DNA of 9,614 bases from Actinomycetes bacterium (GTDB lineage Bacteria > Actinomycetota > Acidimicrobiia > Acidimicrobiales > Bog-793). The notes beneath the pieces are model-generated. The model searched no databases, was not told the DNA's origin, and saw only the letters and a list, made by a program, of their open reading frames with translations. Numbering within the stretch: position 1 is the stretch's first letter; every line of letters starts with the position of its first letter. Of the stretch, positions 1-5,938 are shown in pieces. A program made the position numbers and the translations under genes. The stretch covers positions 1 through 9,614 of the forward strand of contig JAKACF010000099.1 of NCBI GenBank assembly GCA_021821585.1. The letters run 5' to 3'.

Positions 1-470
1 CCGGCCTGGAGCCTCAGGTGCTCGCAGGCCCCCGTCCGGGAGACGAGCTGGATGAAGTCGTCCAGGCCCGATACGGGCGAGAAGACCCGACCGGAGAGGT
101 CGACCGTCGTGATGGGAGGGGCGAAGCGGTCCTGCGGCGAGGCGCCGCTGTGCCCGGGGACCGAGGCCGCCGCCCTCTCGAGCGCGGATGGCGGCAGCAT
201 GCCGTTGTTCTCCGGCGTGAGCGTCACCCCGGAGCCGAGCACCCCTGCGTGCTCGAGGGTCGAGACGACGAGGGACTGGTCTGCCGCCCGCAGGTAGACC
301 GGCCCGGCGGTGGCGGCCATGATCGCGGCCACGGCGACGGCGAAGAACATCGCCGACGAGCCCGCCCGCCAGCGGATCGCCCGCCACACGAGGAGCGTCC
401 GCCCCCCCTTGGATCCGGGGCGATGCCGTGAATCGCGGTGCCGTGGTGTTGCCGGCCGCCGTGGTGTCAC
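1..470 (-). CDS. FtsX/MacB-like ABC transporter permease, N-terminal part (runs off window)
   Basis: The reverse strand is open from a GTG at 470 to the window edge, giving about 156 residues. The first roughly 25 residues are Arg/His-rich (MTPRRPATPRHRDSRHRPGS). A short LLVWRAIRWRAGSS stretch and one hydrophobic segment follow at about residues 40-56 (AMFFAVAVAAIMAATAG), then PVYLRAADQSLV and a polar, presumably extracytoplasmic region. A basic N-terminus, one membrane span ending in GPVYLRAA and a large external domain are typical of actinobacterial FtsX-like permeases. These work with a separate ATPase in lipoprotein or efflux-type export, and the rest of the gene and any ATPase lie left of the window. 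There is no Shine-Dalgarno before the GTG, but a TAGGTT box sits 8 nt upstream, so a leaderless start is possible. An in-frame upstream GTG near 501 is an alternative start. The class is likely; the exported substrate is unknown. Confidence 0.72.
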   Translation of the reverse strand, partial: MTPRRPATPRHRDSRHRPGSKGGRTLLVWRAIRWRAGSSAMFFAVAVAAIMAATAGPVYLRAADQSLVVSTLEHAGVLGSGVTLTPENNGMLPPSALERAAASVPGHSGASPQDRFAPPITTVDLSGRVFSPVSGLDDFIQLVSRTGACEHLRLQA

Positions 471-478
471 GGCTTCGT

Positions 479-484
479 AACCTA
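479..484 (-). promoter_or_regulatory. Candidate -10 box for a leaderless permease transcript
   Basis: On the reverse strand TAGGTT fits the actinobacterial TANNNT -10 pattern and ends 8 nt before the GTG at 470. No purine-rich ribosome binding site lies between them, so transcription may start at or next to the start codon. No convincing -35 box was found. This is a motif match only. Confidence 0.3.
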
Positions 485-512
485 TCCAAACCCGTGGCGG
501 CACATGGAGTCG

Positions 513-530
513 CCGGACCGTGAAGTCCGG
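513..530. repeat. Inverted repeat CCGGAC-N6-GTCCGG in the divergent intergenic region
   Basis: Two perfect 6-base arms are separated by CGTGAA. The repeat lies between the divergent permease and acyl-CoA synthetase genes, about 24 nt before the synthetase start. It could be an operator or a 5' leader hairpin. In DNA this GC-rich such a repeat may also arise by chance. Confidence 0.3.
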
Positions 531-554
531 GACGACCGGTGCTAAGCAGGAGTG

Positions 555-2102
555 ATGTTCGTTCCCTTGACGATCTCGGACTTCCTCGACCGTGGTTCGC
601 TCGTCTATCCCGACCGCCTGGCGATCGTCGACGAGCCGGGAACAGAAGGGGGTCTCGGGCGCATCACCTACCGGGAGTTCGCCGCACGGGCACGCGGCCT
701 CGCCGCCGCGCTCGACGACCTCGGCGTCCCCGTCGGGGGACGGGTGGCCATCGTGAGCCCGAACGCGGCGAAGTTCATGATCGCCTACTTCGGCGTGAGC
801 GGCTCGGGCCGGGCGCTCGTCCCGGTCAACTTCCGCCTGAACTCCTCGGAGGTCGGCTACATCGTCGAGCACTCCGGCTCGGACGTGCTGCTCGTCGACC
901 CCGAGGTCGACGAGCAGCTCGCAGAGGTGCGCGCCCGGCATCGCATCGTCCTCGACGGCGTGCAGGACGCAGATCTGTTCGCCGAGATCGCGCCAGGGAG
1001 GACTCCGAAGGGCTGGGAGCCCGACGAGAACGCCACGTGCTCGGTGAACTACACCTCCGGCACGACCGCCCGCCCGAAGGGCGTCCAGCTCACGCACCGC
1101 AACTGCACCCTGAACGCCATGGCCTTCGGATGGCACACGACCGTCACCGACCGTGACGTCTTGATGCACACCCTGCCCATGTTCCACTGCAACGGGTGGG
1201 GGATGCCGTATGCCGCCACCGGGATGGGCGCGCGTCACGTCGTCGTGCGCAAGATCGACGGCGAGGAGATCCTGAAGCGGATCGATGCCGAGGGCGTGAC
1301 ACTTCTCTGCGGGGCGCCGGCCGTCATGGCGGCGATCCTCTCGGCTGGCGAGGCGCGGCGGGAGCGGGGAGAGCCGGTGCCCGGGGCAGGCCTCGTGCGG
1401 ATGGTGGTCGCCGGTGCGCCACCGCCGAGCCGGGTGATCGAGCGCGTCGAGACCGAGCTCGGGTGGGAGTTCATCCAGATCTACGGCCTCACCGAGACCT
1501 CGCCACTGCTCACGATCAACCGGGCGCCGCTCGAGTTCGACGCTCTCGACTCGGGCGAGCGCGCCCGCCGGCTCTCGCGTGCCGGGGTACCGGCGATCGG
1601 CGTGAGGATGGACGTCGACGAGGAGGGCGAGGTCCTCGCGAGGTCCAACCACGTCTTCGCCGGCTACTGGCAGCAGCCAGAAGAAAGCGCCAAGGTCTTG
1701 GTTGACGGGTGGTTCCGCACCGGCGACGGCGGGTACCTCGACGGGCCGTACGTCGTGATCGCCGATCGGAAGAAGGACGTCATCATCACCGGCGGAGAGA
1801 ACGTCTCCTCCATCGAGGTAGAGGACGCCATCTACCGGCACCCGGCGGTGGCGGAGGTGGCGGTCATCGGCGTGCCGAACGAGAAGTGGGGGGAGACGGT
1901 GAAGGCGCTCGTGGTGCTGAGACCCGACGGAGAGGCGACGGAGGAAGCGATCATCGCCCACTGCCGCGGCGTCCTCGCTCACTTCAAGTGCCCGACGTCG
2001 GTCGAGTTCCGTGACGAGCTGCCGCGCACGGCCACCGGGAAGCTCCAGAAGTTCAAGCTGCGCGAGCAGTACTGGCAGGGGCACGAGCGGCAGGTGAACT
2101 GA
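555..2102 (+). CDS. AMP-forming acyl-CoA synthetase (fatty-acyl-CoA ligase family)
   Basis: This is a complete 515-residue adenylate-forming ligase. It activates a carboxylic acid with ATP to an acyl-AMP and then transfers the acyl group to CoA. All core motifs are present, numbered from the ATG at 555: YTSGTTARPKG (about 166-176, phosphate loop), LPMFHCNGW (about 207-215), YGLTETSP (about 310-317), GWFRTGDGG (about 385-393, with the ribose-binding Asp), DRKKDVIITGGENVSS (about 404-419, hinge and CoA site) and PRTATGKLQK with the C-terminal catalytic Lys near 496. The PMFHCNGW and GGENVSS forms resemble the medium/long-chain fatty-acyl and aryl-CoA ligase branch, but the substrate cannot be read from sequence. 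Length is normal for the family. The reading frame also has a GTG at 552. The AGGAG at 548-552 lies unusually close to both candidate starts. The gene stands alone and ends at an intrinsic terminator. Confidence 0.93.
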   Translation: MFVPLTISDFLDRGSLVYPDRLAIVDEPGTEGGLGRITYREFAARARGLAAALDDLGVPVGGRVAIVSPNAAKFMIAYFGVSGSGRALVPVNFRLNSSEVGYIVEHSGSDVLLVDPEVDEQLAEVRARHRIVLDGVQDADLFAEIAPGRTPKGWEPDENATCSVNYTSGTTARPKGVQLTHRNCTLNAMAFGWHTTVTDRDVLMHTLPMFHCNGWGMPYAATGMGARHVVVRKIDGEEILKRIDAEGVTLLCGAPAVMAAILSAGEARRERGEPVPGAGLVRMVVAGAPPPSRVIERVETELGWEFIQIYGLTETSPLLTINRAPLEFDALDSGERARRLSRAGVPAIGVRMDVDEEGEVLARSNHVFAGYWQQPEESAKVLVDGWFRTGDGGYLDGPYVVIADRKKDVIITGGENVSSIEVEDAIYRHPAVAEVAVIGVPNEKWGETVKALVVLRPDGEATEEAIIAHCRGVLAHFKCPTSVEFRDELPRTATGKLQKFKLREQYWQGHERQVN

Positions 2103-2110
2103 CCGTGGAT

Positions 2111-2134
2111 CCCTTGTGAAACAAGGGGTTTTTC
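2111..2134 (+). terminator. Rho-independent terminator after the acyl-CoA synthetase
   Basis: CCCTTGT (2111-2117) pairs perfectly with ACAAGGG (2121-2127) across a GAA loop. A further G and a run of five T follow. It starts 8 nt after the TGA stop. The T-run is on the plus side only, so it serves the synthetase transcript and should insulate the HU gene downstream. Confidence 0.85.
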
Positions 2135-2161
2135 GGCTCGTTCATCCTAATCCGATGGCGG

Positions 2162-2173
2162 CGGGAGCTCCCG
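2162..2173. repeat. 12-bp perfect palindrome CGGGAGCTCCCG
   Basis: This self-complementary dodecamer lies in the gap between the synthetase terminator and the HU promoter candidate. Nothing else links it to a function. In this base composition it may be chance. Confidence 0.25.
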
Positions 2174-2231
2174 GCAGACCTCGAAATGCCCCCGATTTCA
2201 AGGCTCTCGGAGCTTCGTCGCGCGTGGATGC

Positions 2232-2260
2232 TTGATTTTCTTGTGGATTTCCTCTTGTAT
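2232..2260 (+). promoter_or_regulatory. Probable sigma70-type promoter of the HU gene
   Basis: TTGATT (2232-2237) and TTGTAT (2255-2260) are spaced by 17 nt, in a patch that is strikingly AT-rich for this window. A start about 7 nt beyond the -10 box would leave a leader of roughly 30 nt ending in the strong ribosome binding site at 2285. The spacing is ideal. The -10 is only a partial consensus match. Confidence 0.5.
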
Positions 2261-2284
2261 GTGAACAACTTCAAGCGTCCTACC

Positions 2285-2290
2285 AGGAGG
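2285..2290 (+). promoter_or_regulatory. Ribosome binding site that sets the HU start
   Basis: A perfect AGGAGG lies 5 nt before the GTG at 2296. It overlaps the alternative in-frame GTG at 2290, so it rules that start out. The resulting N-terminus, MNRTELIGRV, matches the normal HU start. Confidence 0.85.
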
Positions 2291-2295
2291 TGACG

Positions 2296-2919
2296 GTGAA
2301 CAGAACAGAGCTCATCGGTCGGGTGAGCGAGTCGTCGGGCCTGAGCCGCCGCGACGCCGAAGCGGCCATCGAGCACACCCTCTACGAGATCACGTCCGCT
2401 GTTCGCGGCGGACAGGCCGTACGGATCACAGGCTTTGGCACCTTCAAGCTCCGCGAGCGGGCAGCTCGAACTGGTCGCAACCCCCAGACGGGCGCCGCAG
2501 TTCGCATCAAGGCCTCGAAGGCGATGGCCTTCTCGCCGGGAGCGACGCTGAAGAGCCAGCTGAACTCCCGGGGCGCACTGCCGAAGCCGAACGCGTCCGG
2601 TGCGGCCGCCCCGGCGGCGAAGAAGGCGACTGCTGCCAAGGCGCCTGCCAAGAAGGCGACTGCTGCCAAGGCGCCTGCCAAGAAGGCGACTGCCAAGGCT
2701 CCGGCGAAGAAGGTCACGGCCGCCAAGGCGCCTGCCAAGAAGGCGCCTGCCAAGGCTCCGGCGACGCAGGCCACGGCCGCCAAGGCGCCAGCCAAGAAGG
2801 CGCCTGCCAAGAAGGTCACGGCCGCCAAGGCGCCTGCCAAGAAGGCTCCGGCGAAGAAGGTCACGGCCGCCAAGGCGCCTGCCAAGAAGACAGCGGCTCG
2901 GTCGACAAGGAAGCGCTGA
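2296..2919 (+). CDS. hup: HU-family nucleoid protein with long Lys/Ala/Pro-rich C-terminal tail
   Basis: The 207-residue protein has two parts. Residues 1 to about 90 are a standard HU/IHF fold, with MNRTELI, a GFGTFKLRERAARTGRNPQTG DNA-binding arm and an IKASKAMAFSPGATLK end. They should bend and compact DNA as a dimer. Residues from about 105 on are a low-complexity tail of PAKK, TAAKAPAKK and KKVTAAKA units ending in ARSTRKR. This layout is that of actinobacterial HupB/HupS proteins, whose histone H1-like tail strengthens DNA binding and is a target of lysine modification in mycobacteria. The tail is coded by near-identical DNA repeats. The start is fixed by the AGGAGG five bases upstream, and an AT-rich promoter candidate precedes it. 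Expression is probably high, as for other nucleoid proteins. The function is secure; the exact tail length may differ between strains. Confidence 0.95.
   Translation: MNRTELIGRVSESSGLSRRDAEAAIEHTLYEITSAVRGGQAVRITGFGTFKLRERAARTGRNPQTGAAVRIKASKAMAFSPGATLKSQLNSRGALPKPNASGAAAPAAKKATAAKAPAKKATAAKAPAKKATAKAPAKKVTAAKAPAKKAPAKAPATQATAAKAPAKKAPAKKVTAAKAPAKKAPAKKVTAAKAPAKKTAARSTRKR
2626..2889 (+). repeat. 30-bp in-frame coding repeats in the HU tail
   Basis: Two identical 30-bp tandem copies starting GCGACTGCTGCC occupy 2626-2655 and 2656-2685. A second 30-bp unit starting GTCACGGCCGCC is present in three exact copies at 2713-2742, 2815-2844 and 2860-2889. Both units share the second half AAGGCGCCTGCCAAGAAG. 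Partial units fill the spaces. Each unit is ten codons, so gain or loss of a copy keeps frame. Confidence 0.9.
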
Positions 2920-2936
2920 GACCCACCGCTTCGTCA

Positions 2937-2976
2937 CGCGACACAGCCCCGGGACAGCTCCCGGGGCTGTGTCGCG
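2937..2976. terminator. Perfect 18-bp hairpin between convergent HU and PIG-L genes
   Basis: CGCGACACAGCCCCGGGA (2937-2954) is exactly complementary to 2959-2976, leaving a CAGC loop. It begins 17 nt after the HU stop and ends 18 nt before the stop of the opposing gene, so it can act for both strands. No T-run follows on either side. It would have to work as a U-less actinobacterial-type terminator or as a 3'-end stabiliser. Confidence 0.75.
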
Positions 2977-2994
2977 TCCACCGCCTGGCGGCCG

Positions 2995-3765
2995 CTACAG
3001 GCGGTCGATCCGCTTGAATGCCTCGCCGTGCTCGAGACCGGCGAGCGATCCGTGCTCTCCGAGGCGCTCGAGCACCCGCGCCGTGAAGCTCGACACCTCG
3101 GGGTCGTCCTCGTGCGGCGCCTCGTCCGAGGAGATGCCCATCGTCGAGCGGAACTGGCTCCGGTGGGCGAACAGCGCCCGCAGCTTGTACTCCTCGTAGC
3201 CGGCGACGTCCTCGACGTGGTCCGGCTCGTCGGCCTCCCACAAGAGGAGCATCGACGGCCGGTGATGGGTGGTGTCGTGCTCGGGGAAGAAGAGCGGGTC
3301 GCGGGCAGCGACGATGCCGTCGGTCACGAGGAACCCCGCGTTGCGGTGGTCGGGATGAAGCCGGTAGCGCTTCCAGGGGTCGTGGCCGAGGACGACATCG
3401 GGGCGGATCTTGCGGATCCAGCCGGCGACCTCCGACCGCTGCCGCACACCGGACTCGAGCTCGCCGTCCGGCCACCCCAGGAAGACGACCTCTCCCTTGC
3501 CACCGAGCGCCCGCGACGCCTCCCGTTGCTCCTCTCGGCGGCGTGCGACGAGGCGGGCAGGGTCCTCGCTCGGATCCCAGCTGCCCTTCGAGCCGTCGGT
3601 GCAGACGAGGTGGTGGATCTCACAGCCAGCGGCCGCCCACTTCGCCAGTGTGGCGCCGCAGCCGAATTCGATGTCGTCGGGGTGCGCGCCGACGGCGAGG
3701 GCGACGGCGGGGACGGGGAGGTCGGTGGAGACGGCGGGCACGCTGCTCGGAGGGCTGCTCGGCAT
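2995..3765 (-). CDS. PIG-L/LmbE-family zinc deacetylase
   Basis: The 256-residue protein carries the family's metal site. GAHPDDIEFG (about 26-35) supplies His28, catalytic Asp30 and Asp31, and HPDH (137-140) supplies the second His. CTDGSKG (about 55-61) and VVLGHDPWKRYRLHPDH are further family blocks. Members remove N-acetyl groups from GlcNAc-linked molecules, including mycothiol and bacillithiol precursors, mycothiol conjugates and glycolipids. The sequence does not tell which, and it could act on another amide. There is no signal peptide, so it is probably cytoplasmic. The open frame extends upstream to 3999, but that part lies inside cofC in another frame, so I use the ATG at 3765. It has no clear ribosome binding site, and a GTG at 3741 is possible. 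It lies 43 nt downstream of cofC on the same strand, probably cotranscribed. Confidence 0.87.
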   Translation of the reverse strand: MPSSPPSSVPAVSTDLPVPAVALAVGAHPDDIEFGCGATLAKWAAAGCEIHHLVCTDGSKGSWDPSEDPARLVARRREEQREASRALGGKGEVVFLGWPDGELESGVRQRSEVAGWIRKIRPDVVLGHDPWKRYRLHPDHRNAGFLVTDGIVAARDPLFFPEHDTTHHRPSMLLLWEADEPDHVEDVAGYEEYKLRALFAHRSQFRSTMGISSDEAPHEDDPEVSSFTARVLERLGEHGSLAGLEHGEAFKRIDRL

Positions 3766-3808
3766 GGGGCGACGATACCGGCGCGGTCCGGCGGTGGGCT
3801 CGCCCGGG

Positions 3809-4384
3809 TCAGCGACGGAGGAGCGCGAGATCTGCCGGGAGGTCGACGTCGGCCGACAGGTCGGGATCCTCGACCACCTCGGTGGCGAGGGAGAGCCGAC
3901 GAGCCTCCTCGAGGTGCCGGTGGAACGAGCCCCGCCCGTAGGAGAACCCGAAACCCGCCGCCGTGGGGACGGCGATGACGTTCGTCCCTTGGAAGACACG
4001 GTCGGGCGCGATCCTCACCACCGCCTGATCCCGGTCGTGCTCGCGGGCGGGTGCGAGGCGCTCGAAGTTCCTCGCTCTCGGGAGGTCTGCGTGTGCGACG
4101 ACGACGACGTCGGCGCCCTCCGAGCCGAGGCGGGCGACGCCGGCCCCGACGGCTCCCGAGAGGCCGAGGCCGGGAGTCCAGATCACGCGGGCACCGAGCG
4201 ACTCGGCGAAGGCGGCGACCTCGTGGTCGTCGCAGACCACCGACACCGGCAGGGGACCGGCAGCGCCGATGACCCGTGCGGCGAGCTCCCGGGCGAGGCG
4301 CCGCCGTTCTTCGGTGGTCAGCACCCCGGCCAGGCGGAGCTTCGCGTCTCGGAACGCCTTCACCGGCACGAGCAGCGCTCTCAC
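3809..4384 (-). CDS. cofC: CofC/FbiD-like F420 precursor guanylyltransferase
   Basis: The 191-residue protein has the small nucleotidyltransferase fold of CofC/FbiD. These enzymes transfer GMP from GTP to 2-phospholactate or, in actinobacteria, to phosphoenolpyruvate, making the activated precursor that is joined to Fo on the way to cofactor F420. Visible blocks are LLVPVKAFRDAKLRLAGVL (about 4-22, GTP-binding loop), VVCDD (49-53), VVAHADLP (95-102), FQGTNVIAVP (131-140), FGFSYGRGSFHRHLEEA (145-161) and DPDLSADVDLPADLALL near the end. Length is slightly below the usual 210 or so. The GTG at 4384 gives an N-terminus starting right at the first strand. No Shine-Dalgarno is present, but TAGCTT lies 7 nt upstream, consistent with a leaderless message. 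No other F420 gene is in view, so partner genes must be elsewhere. Confidence 0.88.
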   Translation of the reverse strand: MRALLVPVKAFRDAKLRLAGVLTTEERRRLARELAARVIGAAGPLPVSVVCDDHEVAAFAESLGARVIWTPGLGLSGAVGAGVARLGSEGADVVVVAHADLPRARNFERLAPAREHDRDQAVVRIAPDRVFQGTNVIAVPTAAGFGFSYGRGSFHRHLEEARRLSLATEVVEDPDLSADVDLPADLALLRR

Positions 4385-4391
4385 CGCAGCC

Positions 4392-4397
4392 AAGCTA
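4392..4397 (-). promoter_or_regulatory. Candidate -10 box for leaderless cofC transcript
   Basis: On the reverse strand TAGCTT, a TANNNT match, is followed by exactly 7 nt and then the GTG of cofC. This is the spacing expected if the RNA begins with the start codon. No Shine-Dalgarno competes with this reading, and no clear -35 is seen. Confidence 0.4.
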
Positions 4398-4594
4398 CCG
4401 GTGGTGCCGTCGCGTGGCCAGGTGGGGCGGCCCCGGCGGCTCGGGCGAGGACGCTGACCGGGAGGAGAGCGGTCGGCTTCCTCAGGAGCCGGCGCGCCAC
4501 CCGGCCACTCGGGGAGGCGTCCCTCGATCCGCCGCTCCCGCCGGCTGCCGCCCCCGCGGCTCGGAATCTGCTTCACTCGGTAGCCGGGAAGTGA
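4398..4594. other. Divergent intergenic region between cofC and the adenylate cyclase
   Basis: About 200 bases hold no gene I can support; the frames open here are overlap artefacts of high G+C. It must contain the promoters of the cyclase and of cofC. No clear -35/-10 pair is visible for the cyclase. A TCACT-N12-AGTGA inverted repeat ends directly before the GTG at 4595 but is short. Confidence 0.5.
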
Positions 4595-5938
4595 GTGGCG
4601 AACGAGCTGGGAGGGCGTGTGGAAGCCGACCGTGCGTCGATGTTCGGGTCCAGCTCGCGGACCGATGCCATCGAGGGGCTGCGGGCCCTCGCCCTCGCGA
4701 GGGGCGTGAGCGCGGCACAGTTCGACCAGGCGCTCGCCGAAGGGCACCTCGACCTCCTCGCCGTCGACTTCTTCCTCCTCCCGGGCGGGCCGCGCAAGAC
4801 GGGTGAGGAGGTGAGCGCGTCGTCGGGTATCCCGCTCGATCAGGCGGACCGCCTCTGGAGAGCGCTCGGCTTCCCCGAGGCCGGAGAGGAGGCCGCGTTC
4901 AACGACCAGGACGTCGAGGCGTTGCGGACGCTCCGGGGTCTCGCCGAGCTCGGTATGTCGAGCGAGGAGACGGCGGTGCAGGTGACTCGGGTGCTCGGAC
5001 AGTCCATGTCCCGCCTGGCAGAAGCTCTGCTCGCATCCTCGGACCCGAGCACGCGGACCTCCGGACGCCCAGCATGGGCAGACGGCCCGGACGACGACGC
5101 CATCCTCCTCGCCCAGTCGGTCGCGCTCTCCTCCGAGCTCGTCTTCCCGAACCTCGAGCGCTTGCTCGTCTACGCCTGGAGGCGCCACCTCCAGGCTGCC
5201 GCCCGGCGCCGTCTCTCGATCAGGCGCGACGGCGAGGAGGACTCGGCCATCGTGAGCCCCCTCACGGTGGGCTTCGCCGACATGGTCGGCTTCACCTCCC
5301 TCAGCTCGCAGCTCACCGCGCAGCAGCTGGCCCGTGTGGTGGACCGATTCGAAGACCTCGCCCACACGACCGTCGTCGAGGGCGGTGGACGCCCTGTGAA
5401 GATGATCGGCGACGAGGTGATGTTCGTCGCCGACGAGCCGATGCAGGCCGTCCGGATAGGCCTGGCCCTCGTCGAGGCCTATGCGGACGACGACCTGCTC
5501 TCCGACGTGCGCGTGGGCGTCGCCGCCGGCCCGGTCCTCACCCTGGAGGGGGACTTCTTCGGTCCCGTGGTGAACCGGGCGCACCGCATCGTTGCCATCG
5601 CCGACGCCGGCTCGGTGCTGGCGAGCGAGGAGGTGGTGGACGCCGTCGACGAGGACGAGGTGGCGAGGGAGGTTCGCTTCCAGGCGCTCAAGCCGCGGGA
5701 GCTGAAGGATCTCGGGCGAGTCCGGCTGTGGCATGTCGCCCGCGCGGGCACCGCCCCCTCCGAGCGGCGTCGCTCCGGCCAGCGGTGGAGGCGGCTCTCG
5801 GAGGCGAGCCCCGGCCTGGCCTCGCTGCGCGAGCAGGGCGAGCGTGCCGTCGACGCTCTGCGCGCTCCGGCCGAGCACGAGCTCCCGGCACCGGTTCCTC
5901 AGGCGGCGAGGATACGTCCGCAGGGGTCGGCGTCGTAG
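4595..5938 (+). CDS. Class III adenylate cyclase with Rv1264-like N-terminal regulatory domain
   Basis: The 447-residue soluble protein is predicted to make cAMP from ATP. Residues about 25-145 resemble the helical regulatory domain of the acid-activated mycobacterial cyclase Rv1264, with conserved-looking DLLAVDFFLLPGG, TGEEVSASSGIP and FNDQDVEALRTLRGLAELGM blocks. The catalytic domain (about 222-385) holds every key residue: metal Asp229 (VGFADMVGFTS) and Asp273 (KMIGDEV), adenine-selecting Lys269 and Asp320 (EGDFFG), and transition-state Asn327 and Arg331 (NRAHR). It should therefore be active as a homodimer. A basic, probably unstructured tail of about 60 residues follows and runs into the opposing gene. 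The start is uncertain: GTG 4595 has a weak purine-rich upstream, and GTG 4619 has GGAGGG only 3 nt away. It is divergent from cofC and convergent with the oxyanion regulator. Confidence 0.92.
   Translation: MANELGGRVEADRASMFGSSSRTDAIEGLRALALARGVSAAQFDQALAEGHLDLLAVDFFLLPGGPRKTGEEVSASSGIPLDQADRLWRALGFPEAGEEAAFNDQDVEALRTLRGLAELGMSSEETAVQVTRVLGQSMSRLAEALLASSDPSTRTSGRPAWADGPDDDAILLAQSVALSSELVFPNLERLLVYAWRRHLQAAARRRLSIRRDGEEDSAIVSPLTVGFADMVGFTSLSSQLTAQQLARVVDRFEDLAHTTVVEGGGRPVKMIGDEVMFVADEPMQAVRIGLALVEAYADDDLLSDVRVGVAAGPVLTLEGDFFGPVVNRAHRIVAIADAGSVLASEEVVDAVDEDEVAREVRFQALKPRELKDLGRVRLWHVARAGTAPSERRRSGQRWRRLSEASPGLASLREQGERAVDALRAPAEHELPAPVPQAARIRPQGSAS

Noticed and set aside
18..431. Plus-strand frame at the left edge
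   Set aside because: Its composition is typical of an antisense shadow, and the reverse strand encodes a coherent FtsX-like N-terminus with a membrane segment.
2178..2212. GAAAT...ATTTC and GCTC...GAGC small repeats before the HU promoter
   Set aside because: The arms are too short to support a structured RNA or riboswitch, and no known riboswitch core is visible.
2382..2885. Reverse frame giving hydrophobic AGALAAV/FLAGAF repeats resembling a membrane protein
   Set aside because: The antisense of Lys/Ala/Pro codons always gives Leu/Phe/Ala/Gly strings; it is an artefact of the HU tail.
2053..2937. Long reverse frame opposite HU with LLGRRLGG repeats
   Set aside because: It is the complement of the HU repeat tail in another frame; HU has a clear domain, ribosome binding site and promoter, while this frame has no recognisable domain.
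3410..4594. 394-residue plus-strand frame across the PIG-L and cofC genes
   Set aside because: It shows no domain, is low-complexity Arg/Gly/Pro-rich, and is opposite two genes with clear family motifs.
4573..4594. TCACT-N12-AGTGA inverted repeat just before the cyclase start
   Set aside because: The arms are only 5 bp with a 12-nt gap and the orientation is opposite to CRP sites; expected by chance.
3809..5878. A 689-residue reverse frame extending cofC upstream
   Set aside because: Only its last 191 residues match CofC; the rest is antisense to the adenylate cyclase, which has complete catalytic motifs on the plus strand.
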